Below, one piece after another: positions 34,315 to 42,890 of a stretch of DNA of 64,000 nt (position 1 is the first letter of the stretch; each line of letters opens with the position of its first letter). Source of the stretch: Nitriliruptoraceae bacterium (GTDB taxonomy: Bacteria > Actinomycetota > Nitriliruptoria > Nitriliruptorales > Nitriliruptoraceae). The stretch spans positions 34,158 through 98,157 of the forward strand of contig PXDB01000101.1 of assembly GCA_003565155.1 (NCBI GenBank), given 5' to 3'. Made by a program: the position numbers and the translations under genes. The notes under the pieces were generated by a model, which ran no database searches, was not told the DNA's origin, and worked only from the letters and a program-made list of their open reading frames with translations.

Positions 34315-35366
34315 GATCCGCCCTCCCCGCCCGCGTGCTCGGGGCCGACCTCGCGACGGGCACGGCCCACCCCGACCGCCAGCAGGACGAGCAGCAGGCC
34401 GACCAGCAGCAGGCTGGCCGGGCCACCGATGCGGTCGCCGAAGAGCTCGAAGACCAGCTGGGGGCTGAAGGCGAACAGCCCGACGGCGCCGACGACGAGG
34501 TGGTGCAGGTGGTCACCGTGGACCGCGGAGGCGACCAGCAGCAGGGCGATCGCGACCCCGATGGCCAGGGTCACGGTGCGGGCGTCACCCCAGCCACCCA
34601 CCTGCACACCGAGCAGCACCGCCAGGGCGCCGGTGGTCTCGCCGAGCACCCGCGGGCCCAGCCAGCCACCGCGGGACAGCACCACCCACGCCGCGCCGAT
34701 CGCGGCGAAGGAGAGCCCGTACCAGCGCAGGTCCAGCTGGGGATCGAGGACCGACAGCGCCATCCCCGTCCCGAACAGCGCGGAGAACAGGGCGGCAAGC
34801 TGCAGCAGCCAGCCCCGCCGCCACAGCTGCAGGCCGAGGGCCAGCACGAACATCACCGCGCCGACGCTCGCGCCGCGGGTGTCCCAGTCCATGCCCATGA
34901 CGTCACCGGTGAGCACGCTGGTGAACCAGCCCACCCCGGCCACACCGGCGGCGAACAGCACGTTGGTCAGCCGGTGCAGCGCCGGTGCCGTGGCCGACCT
35001 CAGCGCCGCACCGGCGCCGAACACCGCGGCGGTGACGACCCCGACCAGGGCGAGACGGCCGCCGACCAGCAGTTCACGCCACAGCTCACCGAGCAGCAGG
35101 CCGATGGCCCCGAGCGCCAGTGCCGCGCCGACGTAGCCGAGCCCCTCGGCCAGGCTCGTGGGGCCGACGGCACGGCGTTCGGCACGGGGCGGTCCGCTCG
35201 GCGGTGCCGGGGGGGCATCGCCGCTCGCGCCGCCGAACGCCGCACCGCCGGCCCCGCGGCCCGGGTCCGGCTCCCCACGCTCGTAGGCCATGATGCGCTG
35301 CGCCTGTTCGGGCGTGACCAGGCCCAACTCCACCCAGGTGTCGAGTCGATCGGTCATGGTCTCCAC
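34311..35366 (-). CDS. DUF2157-like multi-pass membrane protein
   Basis: 351 aa from GTG 35366, chosen for the GGGAGG six bases upstream. The N-terminus DTWVELGLVTPEQAQRIMAYE matches the short helical region found before the membrane domain in DUF2157 proteins; a Pro/Gly-rich linker and about ten hydrophobic helices follow. Such proteins have no assigned role. Operonic with the downstream anchored protein. Confidence 0.7.
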   Translation of the reverse strand: METMTDRLDTWVELGLVTPEQAQRIMAYERGEPDPGRGAGGAAFGGASGDAPPAPPSGPPRAERRAVGPTSLAEGLGYVGAALALGAIGLLLGELWRELLVGGRLALVGVVTAAVFGAGAALRSATAPALHRLTNVLFAAGVAGVGWFTSVLTGDVMGMDWDTRGASVGAVMFVLALGLQLWRRGWLLQLAALFSALFGTGMALSVLDPQLDLRWYGLSFAAIGAAWVVLSRGGWLGPRVLGETTGALAVLLGVQVGGWGDARTVTLAIGVAIALLLVASAVHGDHLHHLVVGAVGLFAFSPQLVFELFGDRIGGPASLLLVGLLLVLLAVGVGRARREVGPEHAGGEGGS

Positions 35367-35473
35367 GGCGTCCCTCCCGGTGCGCGGCGGGCGGGCCCTG
35401 CCCCCGACGCGCTGCGGGGACGTGGCCTCTCCCACCACCGTGACAGCCCGCGGGCGACCGGACCACCCGGAGA

Positions 35474-35497
35474 ACCCCCTACGACCTACCAGGGGGT
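35474..35497 (-). terminator. hairpin at the end of the PLP dehydratase gene
   Basis: 7-bp arms ACCCCCT (35474-35480) and AGGGGGT (35491-35497) flank a 10-nt loop. The stem overlaps the dehydratase stop codon at 35479-35481. No U-tract. Confidence 0.4.
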
Positions 35498-36507
35498 CGG
35501 GTGACGCTGGCCGGGTCGGTGTTGGCGCCGCACACGATCACCCCGACCCGCTCGCCCGGCGCCGGGCGGTAGCGGCCCGCGGTCAACGCCGCCAGCGCCG
35601 TGGCACCTCCGGGCTCGGCCACCAGCCTCGCCGTGCCCCACAACCGTCGCTGGGCGTCGACCACCTCGGCGTCGCTGACGAGCAGCGAGCGCTCCAGCTG
35701 GCCGCGGGCGGCCCAGGCGTGGGCACCGATCCGCCGGGCACCGAGCGCCGAGGCCGCCGGACCGGACACGTCCACGTCCACGGGCCGGCCGGCTCCCAGG
35801 GCGGCGTGCAGCGTGGCCGTGCCCTCGGTCTCCACCGCCACGACCCGCACGCCGCCGTCACCGCCAGCCGTGGCCACGACGCCGCCGTCACCGCCACCGC
35901 CCGCCGCGACGACGCCGTCACCGCCGACCGCCGCCAGGGTCCCCGCCAGCAGCCCCCCACCGCCGACCGCCACCAGCACCGTGTCCAGATCGGGGACCTG
36001 GGCCAGCAGCTCGGCGGCCGCGGTGCCCTGCCCCGCGACCACCTGACGCTGGTCGTAGGCGTGGGCCAGCACGGCACCGCGCTCGTCACGCAGGCGCTCG
36101 GCCACCGCGAAGGCGTCGGCGTACACGCCCTCGACCACGAGCAGCTCCGCCCCCAGCGCCCGGATCGGAGCGAGCTTGGCCTCCGGCGAGGTGGCGGGCA
36201 CCACCACGGTGGCCGGCAACCCGAGCCGGTCCGCGGCCCAGGCGATGGCGAGGCCGAAGTTGCCCCCGGAGGCCGCGATCACGCCGCACGCGCGCACCCG
36301 GTCGGACGTGGCCGGGTCGGTCAGCAGGGCGGTGGCACCGCGCACCTTGAACGAGCCGGTGGGTTGCAGCAGGTCGAGCTTGGCGACCACCGGCGCGAGC
36401 TGTCTCCCGGCGAGCCCGAGGTCCGCCGCGGCCAGCTCCAGCACCGGGGTCCGGCGCACGTGGTCGGCGAGCCGCGGCTGCACCGCCGCGACCTCGTCGC
36501 GCGACAC
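35479..36507 (-). CDS. PLP-dependent serine/threonine dehydratase-like enzyme
   Basis: Fold-type II PLP enzyme of the threonine/serine dehydratase or racemase group. Schiff-base Lys in QPTGSFKVRGA, phosphate loop ASGGNFGLAIA and GGGGLLAGTLAAV are intact. GTG at 36507 is preferred (GAGG about eight bases upstream), giving 342 aa; the frame runs upstream through a 39-bp duplication and into clpX, so the start is uncertain. An unusual Gly/Asp-rich insertion (about residues 190-220, GGDGVVAAGGGGDGGV) replaces the short loop that normally follows the glycine motif. Substrate unknown. It lies directly downstream of clpX. Confidence 0.85.
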   Translation of the reverse strand: MSRDEVAAVQPRLADHVRRTPVLELAAADLGLAGRQLAPVVAKLDLLQPTGSFKVRGATALLTDPATSDRVRACGVIAASGGNFGLAIAWAADRLGLPATVVVPATSPEAKLAPIRALGAELLVVEGVYADAFAVAERLRDERGAVLAHAYDQRQVVAGQGTAAAELLAQVPDLDTVLVAVGGGGLLAGTLAAVGGDGVVAAGGGGDGGVVATAGGDGGVRVVAVETEGTATLHAALGAGRPVDVDVSGPAASALGARRIGAHAWAARGQLERSLLVSDAEVVDAQRRLWGTARLVAEPGGATALAALTAGRYRPAPGERVGVIVCGANTDPASVTRPPGRS

Positions 36508-36510
36508 GGC

Positions 36511-36588
36511 CACCACCTCGGCGTCGGGCGCTGCCACCTCGGCAGGCGACACCACCTCGGCGTCGGGCGCTGCCACCTCGGCGTGGGA
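36511..36588. repeat. 39-bp tandem duplication
   Basis: 36511-36549 and 36550-36588 are identical except for their last bases. Read leftward in the dehydratase frame they encode EVAAPDAEVV twice. They sit between the clpX stop and the chosen dehydratase start, so they are either leader DNA or a repetitive N-terminus. Confidence 0.8.
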
Positions 36589-36638
36589 CGCCACCTCGGC
36601 GTCGCCGTCGTGCGGCCCTCCCGGGCCAGCGGCGCTGC

Positions 36639-37922
<1,284 letters not shown>

Positions 37923-38047
37923 CCTCGCGGTCCTTCGCTCGTCGCTGCCCGTCGCACGTCGATCAGCGGGGGAGCGTCGGTGCACTCGGGGACCGTGGCC
38001 CCCGGGGCCGCGTGGGCCTCCTCCGCATCCGGTGATGGTACGGCAAC

Positions 38048-38072
38048 GCCGCGTGCCATGTCGGCACGCGGC
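38048..38072 (-). terminator. hairpin between clpP and clpX
   Basis: Perfect 10-bp stem GCCGCGTGCC / GGCACGCGGC with a 5-nt ATGTC loop, 25 bp after the clpP stop. It could end the clpP transcript; clpX would then need its own promoter in the 125 bp that follow. Confidence 0.65.
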
Positions 38073-38097
38073 GCGCACGCCCACCCGCTGCGGCGGG

Positions 38098-38745
38098 TCA
38101 GCCCTTCTTGGCCTTGCGGCTGGAGATGATCTCGTCGACCAGGCCGTACTCCTTGGCGGCGTTGGCGTCGAGGATGAAGTCGCGGTCGGTGTCCGCGTCG
38201 ATCTGCTCGGCGGTCTTGCCGGTCTTCTCCCCGAGGATCTCGTTCAGCAGGTCGCGCATCCGCAGGATCTCCTGGGCCTGGATCTCGATGTCCACCGACT
38301 GGCCCTCCGCGCCACCGGACGGCTGGTGCAGCAGGACCCGGGAGTGGGGCAGCGCGAACCGCTTCCCGGGGGTGCCGGCCGCCAGGAGGACCGCCGCGGC
38401 GGAGGCCGCCTGGCCCATGCAGATGGTGGAGACGTCGTTGCCGATGAACTCCATCGTGTCGTAGATCGCGAACAGCGCGGTGATCGACCCGCCCGGGGAG
38501 TTGATGTAGAGGGCGATGTCCTTGTCCGGGTCCTCGGACTCGAGGTGCAGCAGCTGCGCCATCACGACGTTGGCGATCTCGTCGTTGACGGGCGTACCGA
38601 GGAAGATGATCCGCTGCTGGAGCAGACGGGAGTAGATGTCGAAGGCGCGCTCACCGCGGTTGGTCTGCTCGATCACCGTCGGGACGACGTAGTTGTCCGG
38701 AGACGGCAGGGCGAACCCGCCGGGGCTCATCGGGGCGTGTTCCAC
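38098..38745 (-). CDS. clpP: ClpP serine protease subunit
   Basis: Proteolytic chamber of ClpXP/ClpCP. GTG at 38745 has AAGGA six bases upstream and gives 215 aa; GTG 38748 or ATG 38730 are alternatives. The Ser-His-Asp triad is present: Ser115 in [11 protein letters not shown], His140 in [11 protein letters not shown], Asp189 in DTDRDFILD. The serine motif has Ala where many homologues have Met-Gly, a minor variation. Actinobacteria often have two tandem clpP genes; only one is here. Confidence 0.96.
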   Translation of the reverse strand: MEHAPMSPGGFALPSPDNYVVPTVIEQTNRGERAFDIYSRLLQQRIIFLGTPVNDEIANVVMAQLLHLESEDPDKDIALYINSPGGSITALFAIYDTMEFIGNDVSTICMGQAASAAAVLLAAGTPGKRFALPHSRVLLHQPSGGAEGQSVDIEIQAQEILRMRDLLNEILGEKTGKTAEQIDADTDRDFILDANAAKEYGLVDEIISSRKAKKG

Positions 38746-38755
38746 CACGGTTCCT

Positions 38756-38998
38756 TCACGTTGAGGGTGCTGGCGAGGGGGTTGGCTGGTCTTCGGGACC
38801 GGTCGGCGCAGCGTACCGCTGCACCTGATGCCGGAGCCGGGCCTTCGCCACGGCGGCGCAACCCGCGCACAGCCGTGGGTGTTCCGCCCGCTTACCAGCC
38901 GCGTCCGGCCGGGGACCATCGAGCACCCACCGCCTCGCGCATGGTCGGACACCGCCGTACCGTTCGTCCTCCACGATGTAGGAGCAACGGTGCGTCAC
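38756..38998 (-). CDS. small Cys-containing hypothetical ORF upstream of clpP
   Basis: 80 codons from GTG 38998, ending at a TGA that overlaps the clpP ribosome-binding site. It encodes [16 protein letters not shown], then C20, CAGC (44-47) and a basic helix ([14 protein letters not shown]), resembling a small zinc-binding protein. Against it: the start overlaps the start of the divergent lipoprotein gene by 9 bp, and no clear Shine-Dalgarno precedes it. A perfect palindrome GCAGCGTACCGCTGC (38808-38822) lies inside and could instead be a clpP regulatory site. Alternative: the whole stretch is the clpP upstream region. Confidence 0.35.
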   Translation of the reverse strand: MTHRCSYIVEDERYGGVRPCARRWVLDGPRPDAAGKRAEHPRLCAGCAAVAKARLRHQVQRYAAPTGPEDQPTPSPAPST

Positions 38999-39766
38999 AC
39001 CTCACCGCACGCCGATCCACCCCGCACGACCCCCGTTCGACGCCGCCCCGGCCGGTCGCGTCGTGCCATCCTCGCGGCCACGGCGGGGGCCCTGCTGCTG
39101 GCTGCCTGCGCCGATGCCGAGGAGGACCCGCAGGCCGACGACCCGGGCGATCCCGACGGCGTGGAGGAGACCGAGGAGCTCGAGGGGCTCGAAGAGCTCG
39201 AGGAGCTCGAGGAGGAGCTCGAGGGGCTCGAAGGGCTCGACGAGGACCCCACGGCCGGCATGGAGGACCCGAACGAGCTGGTCGCTGACGGCCTCCTCGC
39301 CGCCAACGGCCTGATCGTGCCCGCGCCTGAGGGCTGGGACTTCGACCAGATGGCGTTCGCGCAGGGCATCACCGTCGCTGCTGCGCCGGAGGGCCTCTCA
39401 CAGCTGGCCGCACAGGTGCTACTGCCCGACGCGCTGCCCGACGACATGGGCTTCGATGCGCTCCTGGACGACGCGAGAGCTTCCGTCGAGCAGGAGCCGG
39501 ACGTCGATCAGGAGGTCGAGGTCACCGGCGCCGAGCGTGCGGTGGAGCTGCGCTACCTCGACCTCCCCTTCCAACAGGGCGAGATCGACACGCAGATCTC
39601 CGAGGTGTCGATCATCGCCGAGCGCGAGGACGGCGCCCTGGCGCTGTTCAACTACACCGCGGACGTCGACGACTTCGACGACGGGATCGCGGAGCAGCTG
39701 CTCGCCAGCGCCGGCTTCGATCCCGACTCGGAGCCGATCGAGCTCCCGACACCGCCGGCCCCGTGA
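38990..39766 (+). CDS. putative lipoprotein with acidic coiled stalk
   Basis: 258 aa from GTG 38990 (TAGGAG upstream). An Arg-rich n-region and hydrophobic h-region end in the lipobox LLLAAC with Cys40, so it is predicted to be a membrane-attached lipoprotein outside the cell. Residues about 42-80 are an acidic Glu/Leu repeat ([19 protein letters not shown]) likely to form a helical stalk. The folded C-terminal domain (about 90-250) resembles no family I can name. Single gene between clpP (divergent) and tig (convergent). Confidence 0.8.
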   Translation: MRHTSPHADPPRTTPVRRRPGRSRRAILAATAGALLLAACADAEEDPQADDPGDPDGVEETEELEGLEELEELEEELEGLEGLDEDPTAGMEDPNELVADGLLAANGLIVPAPEGWDFDQMAFAQGITVAAAPEGLSQLAAQVLLPDALPDDMGFDALLDDARASVEQEPDVDQEVEVTGAERAVELRYLDLPFQQGEIDTQISEVSIIAEREDGALALFNYTADVDDFDDGIAEQLLASAGFDPDSEPIELPTPPAP

Positions 39767-39838
39767 TCCAGACACCGCGTGGCGCGTGACACCCGACGTG
39801 CCACCGCGGGTCATGCGCTACGGCGTGCGTCCCTGAAC

Positions 39839-39864
39839 GGCCCCGGACCGCAGCGTCCGGGGCC
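39839..39864. terminator. bidirectional terminator between lipoprotein gene and tig
   Basis: Perfect 10-bp stem GGCCCCGGAC / GTCCGGGGCC with a 6-nt loop in the convergent gap, 11 bp from the tig stop and 72 bp from the lipoprotein stop. Symmetric, so usable by both genes; no U-tract. Confidence 0.7.
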
Positions 39865-39875
39865 GCGACGGGTGC

Positions 39876-41354
39876 TCAGTCCCGACCGGGGACGATCAGC
39901 TCGCTCTCCCCACCATCGTCGTCCGGGCGGTCCTGCTGGCCGGGGACGATGATGCCCGGTGCGTCGTCTGCGTCGTCGGTTCGGGCCGCCTCGACATCGC
40001 CGTCATCCACCTCGGCCGGGGCGTTCGGGTCCTCGACGAGCCCGAGCTCGATCAGCTCCTCCTCGCTCGGGCCCCCGTCCACCTCGGCGGCGGCGACGAT
40101 CGCATCGATGGTCTTGCGGCGCACGATGTCGCCGATCAGCGCCGGTAGGGACCCCTGCTCCTGGACGATGCGGGCGATCTCCTGCGGATCCACCCCGTTG
40201 GCCTCGGCGTGGCGGATGATCTCCGCATCGATGTCGGCGGGCTGGAGGTCCGGCTCGATCTCACGAGCGAGGGCGTCGAGGACCAGCTGGGCCTTCACCG
40301 AGCCCTCCGCCTGGCTGCGCACCTGCTCCTCGTAGCCGTCCGCGTCCATGCCCTGGGCCTCCAGCAGTTGCTGGGTGCTCATCCCGAACCGCTCGGCCTG
40401 ATGCTGGAGGTCGTGGGTGCGGTTCTCCACCTCGGCATCGATCATCGCCGGCGGCAGCGGGAGCTCGACCCGGGCCAGGTAGGCCTCGAGGATCCGGCCA
40501 CGCAGCTCGTGCTGGGCCTGCTCGACCCGGCGGCGCTGCAGTGAGTTGCGCAGATCGGTGCGCAGCTCCTCGATGGTGTCGAACTCCGACGCGGAGGTCG
40601 CGAAGTCGTCGTCGAGGTCCGGCAGCGTCTTCTCCCGCACGTCGGTGACCGAGATGTGGAAGGTGGCGGGCTCGCCGCCGTGGACCGGGTAGTCCTCGGG
40701 CAGCTCGTCCTCGTAGCTGAAGGTGTCCCCGGCCTGCTTGCCGAGCAGCTCCTCGTCCAGCTTCGGCGTGACACCGCCGGAACCGACCTCGTAGAGCGCG
40801 TCCTCGACGGTGGCGTCGTCCAGCGGCGTGCCGTCCACCTCGACCTCGAGGTTGAGGGTCACCAGGTCGCCGTCCCCGGCGGCACGCTCGACCTCGTCCA
40901 CCTCGGCGAAGCGCTCCCGCATCGAGGTGAGCTGGTCGTCCACCTCGTCCTCGTCGACGTCCCACTCGGGGAAGGTGACGGAGATGCCGGTGTGGTCCGG
41001 CGGGTCGAAGGTGGGGCGGACCTGGATGGTCGCGGTGAACACGCACCCCTCGGCCTCGTCGAAGGTGTCGACCTCGACCTCCGGCTGCGCGACGGGGTCG
41101 AGCTCCTCGGCCTGCAAGGCTTCGCCGTAGTACTCGTTGAGGGCCTCCTCCATGGCGGTCTGGGCGATCACGCCCTGACCGAAGCGCTGCTCGAGGAGCT
41201 TGCGCGGCACCTTGCCCTTGCGGAAGCCGGGCAGGTCGACCTGCTTGGCGAGCTCACGGGCGGCGCGGTCCATGGCCTGCTTGACGCGCTTGGGCTCGAC
41301 CTCGACGGTCAGCTTGACCTGGACAGGGTCGATCGTCTCTCGGGACGTCTTCAC
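39876..41354 (-). CDS. tig: trigger factor, ribosome-bound chaperone
   Basis: Peptidyl-prolyl isomerase and chaperone at the ribosome exit tunnel. GTG at 41354 gives 492 aa: ribosome-binding N-domain with LPGFRKGKVPRKLLEQRFG (signature GFRxGxxP), PPIase domain (about 155-240, GDGDLVTLNLEV), and helical C-domain. The last 55 residues are an acidic tail (VEDPNAPAEVDDGDVEAAR, DDADDAPGIIVPGQ), longer than usual. Upstream of clpP-clpX in the usual order, with the lipoprotein gene inserted between. Confidence 0.96.
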   Translation of the reverse strand: MKTSRETIDPVQVKLTVEVEPKRVKQAMDRAARELAKQVDLPGFRKGKVPRKLLEQRFGQGVIAQTAMEEALNEYYGEALQAEELDPVAQPEVEVDTFDEAEGCVFTATIQVRPTFDPPDHTGISVTFPEWDVDEDEVDDQLTSMRERFAEVDEVERAAGDGDLVTLNLEVEVDGTPLDDATVEDALYEVGSGGVTPKLDEELLGKQAGDTFSYEDELPEDYPVHGGEPATFHISVTDVREKTLPDLDDDFATSASEFDTIEELRTDLRNSLQRRRVEQAQHELRGRILEAYLARVELPLPPAMIDAEVENRTHDLQHQAERFGMSTQQLLEAQGMDADGYEEQVRSQAEGSVKAQLVLDALAREIEPDLQPADIDAEIIRHAEANGVDPQEIARIVQEQGSLPALIGDIVRRKTIDAIVAAAEVDGGPSEEELIELGLVEDPNAPAEVDDGDVEAARTDDADDAPGIIVPGQQDRPDDDGGESELIVPGRD

Positions 41355-41617
41355 GGTGGGTGGGTCCTCGGTGCGTGGGCGGGTAAGGGTGTCGTGCGCG
41401 TCGACCTCGGGGCGCCGGGGGCGGGCGCTGCCCGTGGGGCAGGTCGCGCGCACGTCTCGGGCGCGGATGGTTCCAGCTACGGACCGCCCTGTCCATCCGG
41501 CACCCTGGCCGGCGGTCGGGACCGCCGGGCCCGCGGGGCGGTGCGCTCGCGCGTCTGCCGGGGTGGCGCAGGGATGGCCGCGGAGGTGGGGCGGGCGGCC
41601 GAGGTGTGCGTCCCCGC

Positions 41618-41643
41618 GGCGGGGTGGCCGCAGCCACCCCGCC
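41618..41643 (+). other. hairpin that mimics the tRNA-Pro acceptor stem
   Basis: 11-bp perfect stem (GGCGGGGTGGC / GCCACCCCGCC, loop CGCA) in the 317-bp gap between tig and tRNA-Pro. It contains the same 7-bp acceptor stem as the tRNA (CGGGGTG / CACCCCG) and is followed by CCA. The rest of the gap (41355-41617) shows no gene. Confidence 0.5.
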
Positions 41644-41654
41644 ATGGTGCTGGC

Positions 41655-41660
41655 TACGCT
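41655..41660 (+). promoter_or_regulatory. putative -10 element TACGCT of tRNA-Pro
   Basis: GGCTACGCT ends 11 bp before the mature tRNA 5' end. The same hexamer occurs at the same distance from tRNA-Gly, which supports it as a housekeeping -10 element (TAnnnT). Confidence 0.5.
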
Positions 41661-41671
41661 GCCGGCCGCCA

Positions 41672-41749
41672 CGGGGTGTGGCGCAGCTTGGTTAGCGCAC
41701 CTGCTTTGGGAGCAGGGGGCCGCCGGTTCGAATCCGGCCACCCCGACCA
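41672..41749 (+). tRNA. tRNA-Pro (anticodon TGG)
   Basis: Cloverleaf is readable: acceptor CGGGGTG (41672-41678) with CACCCCG (41739-41745), discriminator A, encoded CCA (41747-41749). The anticodon stem CCTGC/GCAGG encloses loop TTTGGGA with anticodon TGG, reading CCA proline codons. T-arm GGTTCGAATCC. It converges on the HPF-like gene. Confidence 0.97.
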
Positions 41750-41784
41750 TGACCGCCGGCGGCGACCCGACCACCCGGCGCGGG

Positions 41785-42117
41785 TCAGCGTTCGCCGCGG
41801 TTGCGCGCGTCCTCCTTGCGCGTGACCTGGCGGTTGACCTGGCGTCGCACGTCGTTGCGGACCTCCACCACCGCCTTGTCGAGATCCTGCTCCATCGAGG
41901 TGGCCACGATCTTCGGCAGCCCGGCGATCCAGCACGCCAGCACGGTGCGCTGGGAGTTGGTGTCGCGCTCGTTGACCGACAACTCCAGTTCGACCTGCTC
42001 CGGCTGCCACCGCTCGAGGCGGCGCTCGAGGTTGCCGAACACCAGGTCACGGAAGCGGTCGTACTCGTCGGGTCGGAACTCCGGGACGATCCGCAGCCGT
42101 TCCTTCATCGTGGTCAT
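41785..42117 (-). CDS. HPF/RaiA-like ribosome-associated protein
   Basis: 110 aa from ATG 42117 with AGGAG six bases upstream. It looks like a stand-alone S30EA/HPF domain, which binds the 30S decoding region and inactivates ribosomes in stationary phase: beta-strand VELELSVNERD and the final basic helix DKAVVEVRNDVRRQVNRQV. No long C-terminal dimerisation domain, so it is a short form. Assignment is by pattern only and moderate. A duplicated palindrome directly upstream may control it. Confidence 0.55.
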   Translation of the reverse strand: MTTMKERLRIVPEFRPDEYDRFRDLVFGNLERRLERWQPEQVELELSVNERDTNSQRTVLACWIAGLPKIVATSMEQDLDKAVVEVRNDVRRQVNRQVTRKEDARNRGER

Positions 42118-42136
42118 GCGTAGCTCCTGAGCGATG

Positions 42137-42185
42137 CGCGATCGACCGTCGATCGACATCGATCCGCGATCGACCGTCGATCGAC
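42137..42185. repeat. duplicated palindrome upstream of the HPF-like gene
   Basis: Two identical 21-bp copies (42137-42157, 42165-42185), each containing the perfect palindrome CGATCGACCGTCGATCG, separated by ATCGATC. Centre-to-centre spacing is 28 bp. Located 20-68 bp upstream of the HPF-like start, where an operator would be. Confidence 0.75.
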
Positions 42186-42247
42186 GCCGGCCGGGGCATC
42201 CGGCCGGAACGGACCACGCTAGCCGCCGGCCGCGGCCGGGTCCTCGC

Positions 42248-42253
42248 TACGCT
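42248..42253 (+). promoter_or_regulatory. putative -10 element TACGCT of tRNA-Gly
   Basis: CGCTACGCT lies 10 bp before the mature tRNA-Gly 5' end, matching the element before tRNA-Pro in sequence and position. Confidence 0.5.
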
Positions 42254-42263
42254 CGCAACCCCC

Positions 42264-42337
42264 GCGGGTGTAGCTCAATGGTAGAGCCCCTGCCTTCCAA
42301 GCAGGAGGTGCCGGTTCGATCCCGGTCACCCGCTCCA
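42264..42337 (+). tRNA. tRNA-Gly (anticodon TCC)
   Basis: Acceptor GCGGGTG (42264-42270) pairs with CACCCGC (42327-42333), discriminator T, encoded CCA (42335-42337). Anticodon stem CCTGC/GCAGG encloses CTTCCAA with anticodon TCC, reading GGA/GGG glycine codons. T-arm GGTTCGATCCC. Confidence 0.97.
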
Positions 42338-42467
42338 CTCCCGTGGCGCCCGGCGCCGACCGACCGCGCGGCAGCGGGAGGGGCGCCACCCGGATGCCAG
42401 CTCGCCCCGCGCTGCACCGTCACGCAGCCCGACGACCGCAGGTCACCACGTGCGCAGGAGGCCGCAG

Positions 42468-42890
42468 ATGCCGAGCGTGTTCACCAGGATCATCGAGGGG
42501 GAGCTCCCGGGCCGTTTCGTGTGGCGCGACGACGTGGTGGTGGCCTTCCTCTCCATCGGGCCGCTATCCCCGGGTCACACGCTGGTCGTGCCACGGGTCG
42601 AGGTGGACCACTGGCTCGACCTCGATGCGGCCACCTGGCAACGCGTCAGCGAGGTGACGCGCATCGTCGGCCAGGCGATCCAGGAGGCCTTCGATCCGCC
42701 CCGCGTGGGCACGGCGATCGCCGGCTTCGAGGTCCCGCACTGTCACGTCCACGTCGCCGCGTTGCGTGAGCTGGCCGACCTCGACTTCAGCCGGATCGAC
42801 CGCGACCCGAACCCGGCGGCCCTCGATGCGGCCGCGCAGCGGCTGCGTGCGGCGCTCCGCACGCTCGGCCATGAGGAGCACGTCGGGTGA
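42468..42890 (+). CDS. HIT family nucleotide hydrolase
   Basis: 140-aa histidine-triad protein, hydrolysing nucleoside phosphoramidates or dinucleotides. ATG at 42468 has GGAGG six bases upstream. The triad HCHVHV holds His91, His93 and catalytic His95 after FEVP; N-terminal FTRIIEGELPGRFVWRDD and GPLSPGHTLVVPR are standard. Its stop overlaps the next gene's GTG (GTGA). Confidence 0.94.
   Translation: MPSVFTRIIEGELPGRFVWRDDVVVAFLSIGPLSPGHTLVVPRVEVDHWLDLDAATWQRVSEVTRIVGQAIQEAFDPPRVGTAIAGFEVPHCHVHVAALRELADLDFSRIDRDPNPAALDAAAQRLRAALRTLGHEEHVG

Noticed and set aside
39876..42050. Extended 724-codon form of trigger factor
   Set aside because: The extension runs through tRNA-Pro and the HPF-like gene; the ribosome-binding domain starts at GTG 41354.
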